From a virus, in IMG/VR virus record IMGVR_UViG_3300027747_000912, positions 1-27,445 of that record: a stretch of 27,445 nucleotides of DNA; one strand, given 5' to 3'. Both the position numbers and the translations under genes were made by a program. Shown here one piece after another: positions 16,106 through 23,333 of the stretch. The first letter of the stretch is position 1; each line of letters starts with the position of its first letter. The notes below the pieces were generated by a model. That model ran no database searches. It had not been told where the DNA came from and was given only the letters and a program-made list of their open reading frames with translations.

Positions 16106-16702
16106 GTTCTTTCCTTTGGTTCCTGCGGACGGGACGAAGGTGTTGAGTCCTCCGCCGACGCCAATTTCATCAAACTTTTCCTTGGAGTCAATAGAAACGC
16201 GCACCACTCCAAGAGGACGCTCAAAGACCACCTTCGAGCCGTTCTTCGTGAACCGAGTGTCAGGCAGCGGCCTGCGCGGCGTATCGCGCCCGAGTAGAGC
16301 CACCTCCGACAGATGATTGTCCTTCCAAATCTCCGCGCTGCGGCGAGGAAATGCGTTGGTCGCCAGCAGCGAGTCGAACGCCTCCTTGGGCATCTCCACA
16401 TCGCCGACCACATAGGCAACGCCGTTGCGCTCTTCGTAGCGAACGCTTGTGATGTCGCCGACCGCCTCGGGCCGCGTGGGCTTGCCGTCCTTCTCGTGTT
16501 CAATGACGAGTTTGGGACGCGAGCCGCGCTGGATGAACTTCCCGGTGCGTGAAACGATGTCGCGCACCTTGCGATTGTCGTACCCCTGCATGGCCTCGTC
16601 ATCGTCCGAGTCAATGGACGGATCGAAGCCCATGAACAGTTCAAGATTCTTGATGCGAACCTTGCCTTCTTCGGTCTTCTCGACGGTGTGGGATGCTGGC
16701 AT
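15467..16702 (-). CDS. Prohead protease fused to scaffold (Mu gpI/Z-like), 411 residues
   Basis: The N-terminal half (about 1-178) has the arrangement of assemblin-like prohead proteases: a His in a LVIEHEKDG segment (His69), a VGDI turn, then a Ser in FPRRSAEIW (Ser122) and a VALLG strand, so His69 and Ser122 are the likely active-site pair. Residues 181-191 are GVGGGLNTFVP. From 200 on comes a long scaffold: Ala/Glu repeats, a very acidic stretch (226-280), then a coiled-coil around 297-325 and a helical C-terminus that may bind capsid protein. Mu gpI is built the same way, with the scaffold Z nested in its 3' half. The start overlaps the previous stop as TAATG. Confidence 0.82.
   Translation of the reverse strand: MPASHTVEKTEEGKVRIKNLELFMGFDPSIDSDDDEAMQGYDNRKVRDIVSRTGKFIQRGSRPKLVIEHEKDGKPTRPEAVGDITSVRYEERNGVAYVVGDVEMPKEAFDSLLATNAFPRRSAEIWKDNHLSEVALLGRDTPRRPLPDTRFTKNGSKVVFERPLGVVRVSIDSKEKFDEIGVGGGLNTFVPSAGTKGKNMPKQMKKKMEAEAEAEAKKALEAAAAMECEAEEDEDKMGYEADAEAMAAEGMEFAGPVDGDEDEENFEGDEDEKDEEEMEAAYGGKSKMSKGDKSTKALFARVQELEKQLKLERFGKEVDSMIRDGYRCGKFRNSMVEELSDAANPGAKIAFWKATMARLPLNVPTVAQHTVTDEGGETLDPKVATARAVHEAAGDLAKFKQLFAKYTGQKA
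16130..16162 (-). repeat. Copy of the GVGGGLNTFVP peptide at the protease/scaffold junction
   Basis: Encodes residues 181-191 of the protease-scaffold protein, nine residues before the nested scaffold start. The same 11 residues occur in the capsid protein at 14962-14994. Eight of eleven codons differ between the two, all synonymously. Confidence 0.85.
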
Positions 16703-17130
16703 TAGAAACTCAACGACTTCTTGAGATCCTTTAGTTCGTTCACGATGTAATTCGGAACGGACGAATCAGACTGAACCAACGCTTCCGCGCTTGCAATCAA
16801 CCTACGCGCCGCAGCCTTGTCGCCATTCCTCAAGGCTCTGTATGCAGTCGCAATGAGGCTGTCCACCTTATCCGAAGCACCAAACCGCTCCTTGCGGCCC
16901 TTGCCGAAGTAGAAGCGATCCTCGACCTTGAAGGTCGCCTTCTCGCCGGGGCGGGAAGCAATCAAGCCCTTGCCACGCAGGCGATCACGAATCACGGAGA
17001 TGTTCTGATGCGCCGCGATCTCGGGCATTTCTGGAATGCTCCACATGCCGCCCGTCGGCGTTTCGGTGCGGATGATCTTGATTGAGCGACCGCCCTTGAG
17101 TTGCAGACGCACTTCGTTTTCACTTGCCAT
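16702..17130 (-). CDS. Unrecognised head-module protein with shared peptide motifs, 142 residues
   Basis: GGAGGT precedes the ATG by five to six bases. The N-terminal part (1-55) is mixed; residues 58-84 hold three motifs seen in the neighbouring gene: SRPGEKATF (compare SRPGQPDEF), DRFYFGK at 71-77 and KERFG at 80-84. After it comes a helical C-terminal domain (87-142: VDSLIATAYRALRNGDKAAARRLIASAEAL...). An ERFG...VDS(L/M)I stretch also resembles one in the scaffold (residues 312-322). The gene sits between the minor head gene pair and the protease, a slot that Mu does not fill this way. It is perhaps an internal head protein; function unknown. Confidence 0.7.
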   Translation of the reverse strand: MASENEVRLQLKGGRSIKIIRTETPTGGMWSIPEMPEIAAHQNISVIRDRLRGKGLIASRPGEKATFKVEDRFYFGKGRKERFGASDKVDSLIATAYRALRNGDKAAARRLIASAEALVQSDSSVPNYIVNELKDLKKSLSF

Positions 17131-18010
17131 TCTTCACCTCCACATTCCAGTAGCGTCCGATGGACTGCACCGGAGCCGTCGCGCTGTAGCCGTTGCTCGC
17201 CACGCGGCGAGCGAAGTTCCCAGCCACATCGCCATCCTCAAACGAAATGACCAGCGCACCGCCGCCAGTCTCGACCGCACGCCATCCGCCCTCCGGCATT
17301 TGCTTCTCGGAGAGCAACTTGCCGAGCATGGGCGATGACGAAGCCGCCGCAAAGCCCTTGCGGTCAAGGCTCGACGCATCGAACCGCTCGGGCTGGCCGG
17401 GGCGGGAGAAGCCTGTACCCAACTTGATGTTGTACTTTCGCACTTCGGAGGTCGGCACGGTTTCGCCATGCTTGAGCGTCCACGACTTGCCATCGTTGCT
17501 GTACCACGCCGCACCACTCGGAGTCAGTACGCGATACTGCTTCCCATCCCACATCGCTTGCAGCGATTCCGCAAACCGCTCGGGCTTCTCATTCTTCATC
17601 GGCACGCAGTTCGGCACGGTTCGACCGTCCTTGCGCTTCGTGCCGACAGGCTCGTAGCCATCCCAGCACGCTTCCGACAGATCGAACTCGTCGGGCTGGC
17701 CGGGGCGGGATGCACGGGCCTTGGAGCGAGGCTTCCACATATCCGATGACCGCATCCAATCTGTCTTTGGCTTCAATGCCTTCTTCGCGTTCTCGATGTT
17801 CTTGTAGTCACTTGTGTGGTCAAGATGTTCAATCGAACCTTCACTATTGACTGCCGAAATCCGTCCAGCCCACACTCCATCATTCTCGTAGATTTCAGAA
17901 GTAACCTTCCAATCTCCCGCCTGCCACGAATCAACAATCTGCATTTTTGCAAACCGCTTGGGCTGGCCGTGCTTGCCAAAGTAGAACCGATCTTCTGTCT
18001 TGTTGGTCAT
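17120..18010 (-). CDS. Modular head-region protein with repeated PxRF(A/D) junction motifs, 296 residues
   Basis: The protein reads as beads separated by a repeated peptide: GKHGQPKRFA (12-21), SRPGQPDEFD (101-110), NEKPERFAE (140-148) and SRPGQPERFD (202-211). The beads are a domain of about 75 residues (22-98), a short Cys-containing module with DGYEPVGTKRKDGRTVPNC (117-135) and VPNCVP of a kind I recognise from other phages, a domain of about 50 residues (148-198), and a C-terminal beta domain of about 85 residues (212-296). It starts with ATGA coupling to the Mu gpF-like gene. This layout suggests either a polyprotein cut by the prohead protease or a set of capsid-docked internal proteins; both are inference. 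I recognise no enzyme. Confidence 0.75.
   Translation of the reverse strand: MTNKTEDRFYFGKHGQPKRFAKMQIVDSWQAGDWKVTSEIYENDGVWAGRISAVNSEGSIEHLDHTSDYKNIENAKKALKPKTDWMRSSDMWKPRSKARASRPGQPDEFDLSEACWDGYEPVGTKRKDGRTVPNCVPMKNEKPERFAESLQAMWDGKQYRVLTPSGAAWYSNDGKSWTLKHGETVPTSEVRKYNIKLGTGFSRPGQPERFDASSLDRKGFAAASSSPMLGKLLSEKQMPEGGWRAVETGGGALVISFEDGDVAGNFARRVASNGYSATAPVQSIGRYWNVEVKNGK
17378..17407 (-). repeat. Direct repeat copy encoding SRPGQPERFD
   Basis: 27 of 30 bases match the copy at 17681-17710, with the first 20 (coding strand) identical. Confidence 0.85.
17570..17593 (-). repeat. Shorter related copy encoding NEKPERFA
   Basis: Shares the AAGCCCGAGCGGTTTGC-type core with the other copies but lacks the SRPG part. 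Confidence 0.7.
17681..17710 (-). repeat. Direct repeat copy encoding SRPGQPDEFD
   Basis: Partner of 17378-17407; Asp-Glu replaces Glu-Arg before the Phe, so this copy lacks the Arg of the RF core. Confidence 0.85.
17948..17977 (-). repeat. Related copy encoding GKHGQPKRFA
   Basis: Shares the GGCCAGCCC-AGCGGTT core with the copy at 17378-17407 and follows the DRFYFGK motif at the protein's N-terminus. Confidence 0.75.
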
Positions 18011-19059
18011 CGTTTGAATCCGGGGTCGGGGTAGTCGCCTCTGTCGATGATGCGTTGCCGGGTTGCGTTATACCGTGCGAGCGCAGCACGATCTAGAGTT
18101 TCGTCCTTGCGGATGAAGCCCATGCTCTTGGCCTCATCGAAGGTGACAGGCTCTAGCGAGCCTCGACAGTTGAAGCCGTTCGGCGGCACAAGCCCCTGCG
18201 AGCGCATGTCAGCCGCCGTGGCGATGTAGCCGTCCATCTGCCAATGCGATCCGGGGTTCTTGCTCTTGCCCTTCGGGCGATACACGCCGCCGGGTGCGCC
18301 TCGCGTCCGGCTGTCGTGAATCTCGACCAGTCGCACAAGCGGAGCCCATCGCGCAACCGCTGGGCTGTCCATCGTTTCGGCTGTGGCTTCGTTGTAGGCC
18401 GTTGCCGTGTTCGTGCGGTAGACCGTCTCTAGACGAGCCGAGGTCATGCCGATGATGCCCTCGACTTGCGCCCGCCGGATGAATGCAGACAGGCTCCCGG
18501 TCTTCAGCCCCTTCGGAATGGACTGGTTCACCATGCTCTGCGCGATCAGGTCACGGATGCGTCGAGCCTGCGCGTCGGTCGCGCCCTTGACGCGGAACGA
18601 TCCGGACAGCGTGTCCTGCAACGCTTGCAGCCGCTTGGTCAGGTCGCGGATGGCTTCCCGGCTCTCGGCCTTGGCGATGCGCTCGGCCAGCCGTCGCATC
18701 TTCGCGCGGATGCGGCGCACCTCCAACCATGAACGCGGGATACGGTTCCTGAACGCCTGCACAGCCTTCCAGTACGCACCGGGGCCGAAGCCTGCCGACG
18801 CAGCGGCGAATGTCTCCGGACGCTCCTCCGGCCATTCTCCGGCCTCCCAGTCGGCTCCTTGCTCCTTGGTGGCCGCGTGAGCCTGCGCCGCGCCCGCTAG
18901 GGCCGTCAGGGTCATCACCTGCCCTAGCACCTCGCCGTACCGCTCCCACGCCTCGGCAGCGTCCTCCGGCTCGTCGCGCACCTGCGCGGCTAGGGCCGCG
19001 AGATACCAACGCCGGACATCGGCGAGTCCGCGCTTGTAGATGCGCTCGAACTCCGTCAC
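18007..19059 (-). CDS. Minor head protein, Mu gpF / SPP1 gp7-like, 350 residues
   Basis: A GTG start overlaps the portal stop as GTGA. The N-terminal 200 residues are helical and charged. The C-terminal half holds the Mu F-like signature: RLETVYRTNTATAYNEA (about 222-238), HDSRTRG, a WQMDGYI segment and NGFNCRGSLEPVT. Proteins of this family bind the portal, are packaged in small numbers and are needed for head assembly or for DNA ejection. The order portal then gpF then protease is that of Mu. It is intact and of near-usual length, so the assignment is firm. Confidence 0.88.
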   Translation of the reverse strand: MTEFERIYKRGLADVRRWYLAALAAQVRDEPEDAAEAWERYGEVLGQVMTLTALAGAAQAHAATKEQGADWEAGEWPEERPETFAAASAGFGPGAYWKAVQAFRNRIPRSWLEVRRIRAKMRRLAERIAKAESREAIRDLTKRLQALQDTLSGSFRVKGATDAQARRIRDLIAQSMVNQSIPKGLKTGSLSAFIRRAQVEGIIGMTSARLETVYRTNTATAYNEATAETMDSPAVARWAPLVRLVEIHDSRTRGAPGGVYRPKGKSKNPGSHWQMDGYIATAADMRSQGLVPPNGFNCRGSLEPVTFDEAKSMGFIRKDETLDRAALARYNATRQRIIDRGDYPDPGFKR

Positions 19060-20996
19060 TTGCGACGGCGGGCCTTGGGCTTGCTGGCCTTGGTCTTGTT
19101 GCCGCGCTTCGCGTGCAGTTCGCCGCGCCGCTCCATGCTCTTTGCGATAGCCACCGCCTGATCCTGCGGATAGCCCTCACGGCGCAGCAGCGCGATCTTG
19201 TCGCCCACGGGGTCGGCCTTCGCTGCCTGCTCGTCCTTGCCCTCGGCGCGATCCAGTTCGGCGGCCTTCTTCTTCGCCCACGACTTGCCCGCGTCGCCGC
19301 CCCAGAGCAGCCACGCGATGTAGCCCGCGCTGTCCTCGCCCCAGCCCTCGCCCTGCTTGTCCACTTCGTGCCGTGCGAAGTACGAGTGCATGCGGCGCAC
19401 CGTGGACGGCGATACCGTCTTGCGGTTCGACAGGTCGCGTGCGCGAGCCACGCCGACTTCGGTTCCGCCTCGACCGTGCTTGCGTCGGAGTTCCAGCCCA
19501 CGAGCAGCGGCCTCGGCTGCGCCCTTGGGTGGGGTCAGGTCAACATCGGACAGGGCGAATCTGTCCTTCTGAAACGGCTGGCTTTCATCCGGGCCTGCGT
19601 CACCCGGTTCGTCGCCCATCGGGCGGACATCAATCGGAGCCATACCCGGCTCGCCCGGAGCCTGAAGCACCATCTCGTCATCCTCCGGCTCGGCAAGGCC
19701 CAACATCTTGCGTGCTTCGCGCTCGCTGACGCGGCCACCCAGTTTGGTGAACGCCTCAATCGCCTTCATGTACTCATCCGGGTTTGGCTTGCTCACGCTG
19801 AATGAGAACGACGGCGGAATGGCATCGTCGCCGAAGTTCATGCGGAACAAAGGCGTAACGATTTCGCGCGTGATGGTTTCGGCTAGAGCGTTGGCGATGT
19901 AGGTGACTTGACGGTTGAGCGTCTGCGCGTGCTGGTCGCCGATGCTTGAGCCGAGGCCGCTAGTAACCGCTTGCGAAGTTCCAGTCTGGCCGAGAATGAC
20001 TTCCTTGATGTTCTCCGTCAGGTACTCAACCATCTTGGCGAACGCTTCTGCGTTGCCACCATTCGGTTCCTTGATGTCGATGCCGAATCCTGCATCGGTG
20101 CCGTCTGCGTTCTTCGGAATCAGCACCGACACATCGCCGAGCAGGTTCTGCATAGCCGACTCCATATCAGCCTTCGCAGCCTCATTGCCCACGGGGTAGT
20201 TACCCACGCGGATGCCCATGCTGTAGCGTTCGATATAGGTCGCCCAGTTCTGTAGCGCGGCCTGCTTCAGCGACCAGTAGTACCAGACCAGATCGCGCAT
20301 GCCGCGACCAAGGTATGCGTTCTCGGCCTCGTAGGGATCATCGAAGTCCACGCCCTGCGGCTGATAGGTGTGCAGCGCGATGGTGGCTCGCTGCTGATCG
20401 TCCAGCGGCAGGACGCGGCTATCCCAGCCGATGACCGTGCCATTGATCTTGTCCGTGTCCGGGGCTGCGCCGCCAATGGTCTGCGTGTAGTATCGCGGGC
20501 CGACCTTCAGGCCCAACTGACCAAGTTCGGTCATGGTCAGGCTGTCGCCGTGGATCGGCATCCAGTCTCGGATGTAGATCGTCTCGCCCTGCTTGCCGAA
20601 CACCATGTTGACCGCCGAACGCCCGTACCACAACGCGTCGAGCAGATGCCGCATCATGTCCGTGAAGCGCGGGGTGTTCTTGAGCAGTTTCTCCACGAAG
20701 GCAGCCTGCTCCGTGGCCTGCTCGTCGCCCTGCATGTCGGCGGGAACCTGAACCGCCCACTCCGCACACGCGACCGAGAGTTGCAGCATGACGAGCGGCC
20801 CCATGATGTCGGGGTCGTAGCGCATCTGCCGCTGGAGGTTTCGATCCTTGCGGAACGCCAGCGAGCCTTGCCGAAGGATCTTGTTGACGGAGAGGTAGTA
20901 TGACCTCTGCATCTCGACCGGGGTGACGAGTGCTTGGAACACGGGAGCCACTCGGATCTGGTCGCCGCCTTGAGTCTGGTTTGCGTCACTTGGCAT
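19056..20996 (-). CDS. Portal protein (DUF935, Mu gp29-like) with extra C-terminal modules, 646 residues
   Basis: The portal ring lies at one capsid vertex and is the docking site of the terminase. Residues 1-440 follow the DUF935 pattern, with an EVILGQTGTSQAV segment and a GLGSSIGDQHAQTLNRQ stretch near the clip/stem region and a PLFRMNFG end. A long acidic Pro linker then leads to a second module (about 484-583: LTPPKGAAEAAARGLELRR, VGVARARDL, YFARHEVDK, IAWLLWGGDAG), and then an REGYPQDQAVAIAKSM module (about 605-622) and a basic tail. The start is the ATG at 20996, in a TAATG overlap with the terminase stop, rather than an upstream GTG at 21023 that lacks a ribosome binding site. Confidence 0.86.
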   Translation of the reverse strand: MPSDANQTQGGDQIRVAPVFQALVTPVEMQRSYYLSVNKILRQGSLAFRKDRNLQRQMRYDPDIMGPLVMLQLSVACAEWAVQVPADMQGDEQATEQAAFVEKLLKNTPRFTDMMRHLLDALWYGRSAVNMVFGKQGETIYIRDWMPIHGDSLTMTELGQLGLKVGPRYYTQTIGGAAPDTDKINGTVIGWDSRVLPLDDQQRATIALHTYQPQGVDFDDPYEAENAYLGRGMRDLVWYYWSLKQAALQNWATYIERYSMGIRVGNYPVGNEAAKADMESAMQNLLGDVSVLIPKNADGTDAGFGIDIKEPNGGNAEAFAKMVEYLTENIKEVILGQTGTSQAVTSGLGSSIGDQHAQTLNRQVTYIANALAETITREIVTPLFRMNFGDDAIPPSFSFSVSKPNPDEYMKAIEAFTKLGGRVSEREARKMLGLAEPEDDEMVLQAPGEPGMAPIDVRPMGDEPGDAGPDESQPFQKDRFALSDVDLTPPKGAAEAAARGLELRRKHGRGGTEVGVARARDLSNRKTVSPSTVRRMHSYFARHEVDKQGEGWGEDSAGYIAWLLWGGDAGKSWAKKKAAELDRAEGKDEQAAKADPVGDKIALLRREGYPQDQAVAIAKSMERRGELHAKRGNKTKASKPKARRRK

Positions 20997-22426
20997 TAGG
21001 GGTTGTTTCCGTAGAGCCGCCACAGTTTGGGCTTGGTGCTTGCGATTGTGGATGGCTTTGCCCGTGGATCATATCGGCGCGTGCGTGCATGCTCTAGCAA
21101 ATCCACCACGGCATCCACGGTGTCATCATGCTCCCCTGCGGGGAATCCGACGAGTTCATCCACGATTGGCTGCTGGGACGGTTCGACCCGGCCATCCGCT
21201 CGACACCGAAGCCGGAGCCGATGTTGCTCGACCATCGCCTGCGCCTCACTTGCCCGCGTGATCTTGTCCTTCGTGCGTGCGACTCGCCGCACGGGTATGC
21301 GAGTGGACTGTTGGAGTTGCTGGCACAGTCCAGCCTGCGGGCCGTTGCCCTCGGCGATGATCTGCGCGACCCCTAGACGGTCGCAGGCATCCACGGCGCG
21401 GCGCAGGAACTCGGGGAATGTCGCCTGCATGCGGAGGCATTCCAGCACCCACACATTGGCCTGCGAGTCCATCAAGGCGATGATGCACACGCTGTAGTCG
21501 CCGCTGCCCGTGGCGTTTGCGGTGAATGCCCAGTCAATCGCCGCAACCACCGTGCCATTAGCGGTCGCATCATGGGCCGGGTCGCCCGTGTAGTAGCCCC
21601 GCTCCAGCCACTCGGGCCGGAAGATCAGCGATTCGTCCGACACGGGGATGAGTTCGTAGGCGCGTGCGTAGCCGAGCGGCCCCATTTCGCGCCGCTGCGA
21701 TTGCAGGATGTCCGGCGTGAACACCTCACCCCACGGACTCTCAAAGCCCCGGCACGGTCTCCAGAACAGAGTGCCGTCCTGCTCGCCTACGCGCTTCCAT
21801 TCGGCGGTCAGATCGTCCGAGTGATATGGCGTGAACAAACGCCAAGTCCGGGGCCGTCCCGCGCTGAAGTCGCGCATGGGTAGCCAGTTGTTGCGCCACG
21901 CTTCCTTGACCTTCTCGCGCTCTGCCGGGATGAGAACGGAGTTTCGGAGGTCGCACACATCGTCGCCGATCAGCAGATCGACGCGGCCACCTGCGCGTCC
22001 GAAGATGTTCGCAGCCTGCATCGTCGGGTCGCGGTGCATGGTTTCCGACTTCACGATGATCTCGCTAGAGCCATCGTCATCAGCCTTGGGCTTGACGATT
22101 TGAATCTCGGGGAACACCTCGCGGTAGACATCCGAGCGCATGATCTGCACCACCATGCGGATCTGCTCCTGCGCCTTGACCACGGTCTGTCCCACATGCT
22201 TGATGCGGATGTGCGGGTTCCGGCCAATCTCCCACGCCTCACGGATGCCGATCTGCACAGACTTGCCGTGACCGCGAGGCACGCCGATGGCGGCATCGCC
22301 GTTCTTCGACAAGTGCGCCTGCATCTCCGTATGCAGGCCGAACTGGTTGAATCCCAGCAACTCGGCGAACACATCCGGGCACTCACGCGCTGCCGCGATG
22401 ACCGCGCTAGTTTCCGGGTCGATCAA
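20996..22426 (-). CDS. terL: Terminase large subunit, 476 residues
   Basis: The motor-nuclease that packages and cuts phage DNA. Walker A is VPRGHGKS (49-56) and Walker B is VDLLIGDD (149-156). The nuclease half shows AIDWAF (Asp298), IAEGNG (Glu359) and HDDTVDA (Asp434/435), the usual three acidic metal-binding positions. Length is standard. The start is TTG with AGGA just before it, since no ATG or GTG near the N-terminus fits; it overlaps the small-subunit gene by 20 bases. The portal follows in a TAATG overlap. All catalytic residues that I can see are intact, so it should be active. Confidence 0.92.
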   Translation of the reverse strand: MIDPETSAVIAAARECPDVFAELLGFNQFGLHTEMQAHLSKNGDAAIGVPRGHGKSVQIGIREAWEIGRNPHIRIKHVGQTVVKAQEQIRMVVQIMRSDVYREVFPEIQIVKPKADDDGSSEIIVKSETMHRDPTMQAANIFGRAGGRVDLLIGDDVCDLRNSVLIPAEREKVKEAWRNNWLPMRDFSAGRPRTWRLFTPYHSDDLTAEWKRVGEQDGTLFWRPCRGFESPWGEVFTPDILQSQRREMGPLGYARAYELIPVSDESLIFRPEWLERGYYTGDPAHDATANGTVVAAIDWAFTANATGSGDYSVCIIALMDSQANVWVLECLRMQATFPEFLRRAVDACDRLGVAQIIAEGNGPQAGLCQQLQQSTRIPVRRVARTKDKITRASEAQAMVEQHRLRLRCRADGRVEPSQQPIVDELVGFPAGEHDDTVDAVVDLLEHARTRRYDPRAKPSTIASTKPKLWRLYGNNP

Positions 22427-22820
22427 TGGTTCCTAACCGCTTGGCGATGATCTCGCGTGCGCGTGCTTGAATGGCGGGGCTGATCTCCATGCGCTCCGTA
22501 GCCTGCCCATCGTCCAAGCGTTCCATCTTGTCGAGCGCGATGGCCGCTGCCACCTTGTCTCGCATCATGGCCGCTAGAACCTCGGCGGCTCGCAGGCGAT
22601 CGCGGGACTGGCTCAAGTCATCGTTCAGGATGCGCGAGCAGATGTCGGGAGCCTGCTCCATGACGGCATCTGGAATTTTCCACCCGGCTGTCACGGCACG
22701 CTGTAGTAGACGCAAGGATGCCTTCTGATTGCGCTTGTCGATGTCGAGGGCCGGATGGGCTTCCACCACGGCGGGCGGCTCTGCGGGCTTCTCCGGCTGC
22801 TTGCGTGGCTTTCGTGCCAT
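22407..22820 (-). CDS. terS: Probable terminase small subunit, 137 residues
   Basis: This gene lies directly before terL with a 20-base overlap, the normal place for the DNA-recognising subunit. The N-terminus is basic and Pro-rich (ARKPRKQPEKPAEPP), followed by helices (LRLLQRAVTAGW, SRDRLRAAEVLAAMMRDKVAAAIAL) that could form a DNA-binding and oligomerisation bundle. No helix-turn-helix can be proven by eye. No clear ribosome binding site is seen. The call is based on position, size and composition. Confidence 0.65.
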   Translation of the reverse strand: MARKPRKQPEKPAEPPAVVEAHPALDIDKRNQKASLRLLQRAVTAGWKIPDAVMEQAPDICSRILNDDLSQSRDRLRAAEVLAAMMRDKVAAAIALDKMERLDDGQATERMEISPAIQARAREIIAKRLGTIDRPGN

Positions 22821-22829
22821 GCTGCGAGT

Positions 22830-23063
22830 CTAGCGCGGCTCGTCCTTCTCCACGAACGACGGCGGGACGCAGTACCAGCCCTCGGGAATGGTCACGGCGT
22901 TGGGTGACAGTTCCCACCCGTCACTAGTGAGGGTGTAAACCCGCACTCGACACTCCGGGCCGACGCGCACGGGGCTGCCCTCACTTACCAATGTGACACG
23001 AGCGCACCCAGTCGCGCACGCGCTCGCCAGCGCGAGACAATAGAGCCTTGTCAGCCTTCGCAT
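22830..23063 (-). CDS. Small lipoprotein, candidate outer spanin (Rz1-like), 77 residues
   Basis: An N-terminal signal peptide (basic start, then CLALASACATGC) carries a lipoprotein-type Cys, at residue 16 or 20. The rest is a short periplasmic part with strands and a GWYCVPP motif that recurs in small phage and prophage lipoproteins that I recognise but which lack a proven role. GGAGG lies seven bases before the ATG. It overlaps the previous membrane-protein gene by 83 bases in another frame, which is how Rz/Rz1 spanin pairs are built. Spanins join inner and outer membranes at lysis. The spanin role is inferred. Confidence 0.7.
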   Translation of the reverse strand: MRRLTRLYCLALASACATGCARVTLVSEGSPVRVGPECRVRVYTLTSDGWELSPNAVTIPEGWYCVPPSFVEKDEPR

Positions 23064-23151
23064 CGGTTGCCTCCGTCTTGCCGATCTTGCCGCCGAAGCG
23101 GCCTAGCACCTCGGCCACGATGGCCGCGATAAGTGCGGACAGCCACGCCAT
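22981..23151 (-). CDS. Tiny membrane protein, candidate inner spanin partner, 56 residues
   Basis: The start is in a TAATG overlap with the holin-like gene; an upstream in-frame Met at 23217 is inside that gene and is not used. An N-terminal hydrophobic helix (AWLSALIAAIVAEVLG) is followed by a charged stretch (KIGKTEATDAKADK... GERVRDWVRSCHIGK). An inner spanin should have one membrane helix and a periplasmic coiled tail, but at 56 residues this is far shorter than Rz (about 150). It might instead be a regulator of the holin. Confidence 0.7.
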   Translation of the reverse strand: MAWLSALIAAIVAEVLGRFGGKIGKTEATDAKADKALLSRAGERVRDWVRSCHIGK

Positions 23152-23333
23152 TAGTCGGCCTTCGCAGCGTCCTTGGCGAGAATCAAGCCAACGCCAGCCA
23201 TGATGGCCGCGATGCACGCGCCGATGTCCGGCACGGTCGTCGGGTCATTGTCGGTGAATGCCTTCATGGCCGATCCGATTGCGACGAGGATGGCAGCGAT
23301 GCCTGCGCTACTGGTCTTCCAGTTGGTCTTCAT
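23151..23333 (-). CDS. Two-pass membrane protein, holin candidate, 60 residues
   Basis: AAAGGA lies five to six bases before the ATG. After a short basic N-terminus come two hydrophobic stretches (TSSAGIAAILVAIGSAM and DIGACIAAIMAGVGLILA) separated by a charged turn (FTDNDPTTVP), ending AKDAAKAD. Short two-pass proteins with an AGIGLI.AKD-type ending are common next to lysis genes in phages of Proteobacteria. It may form the lysis hole or be an accessory membrane protein. The single-pass protein encoded at 24220-24504 is a competing candidate. Confidence 0.75.
   Translation of the reverse strand: MKTNWKTSSAGIAAILVAIGSAMKAFTDNDPTTVPDIGACIAAIMAGVGLILAKDAAKAD

Noticed and set aside
14894-16297. 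A 467-codon open frame on the plus strand
   Set aside because: It is antisense to the capsid, decoration and protease-scaffold genes; its Leu/Val-rich stretches are the complement of the scaffold's Glu/Asp/Lys codons.
18551-19501. A 316-codon minus-strand frame
   Set aside because: Arg/Ala/Pro-rich out-of-frame shadow over the portal end and the Mu gpF-like gene, both of which are firmly identified.
20997-21023. Earlier portal start (GTG at 21023)
   Set aside because: No ribosome binding site, and the ATG at 20996 forms a TAATG overlap with the terminase stop.
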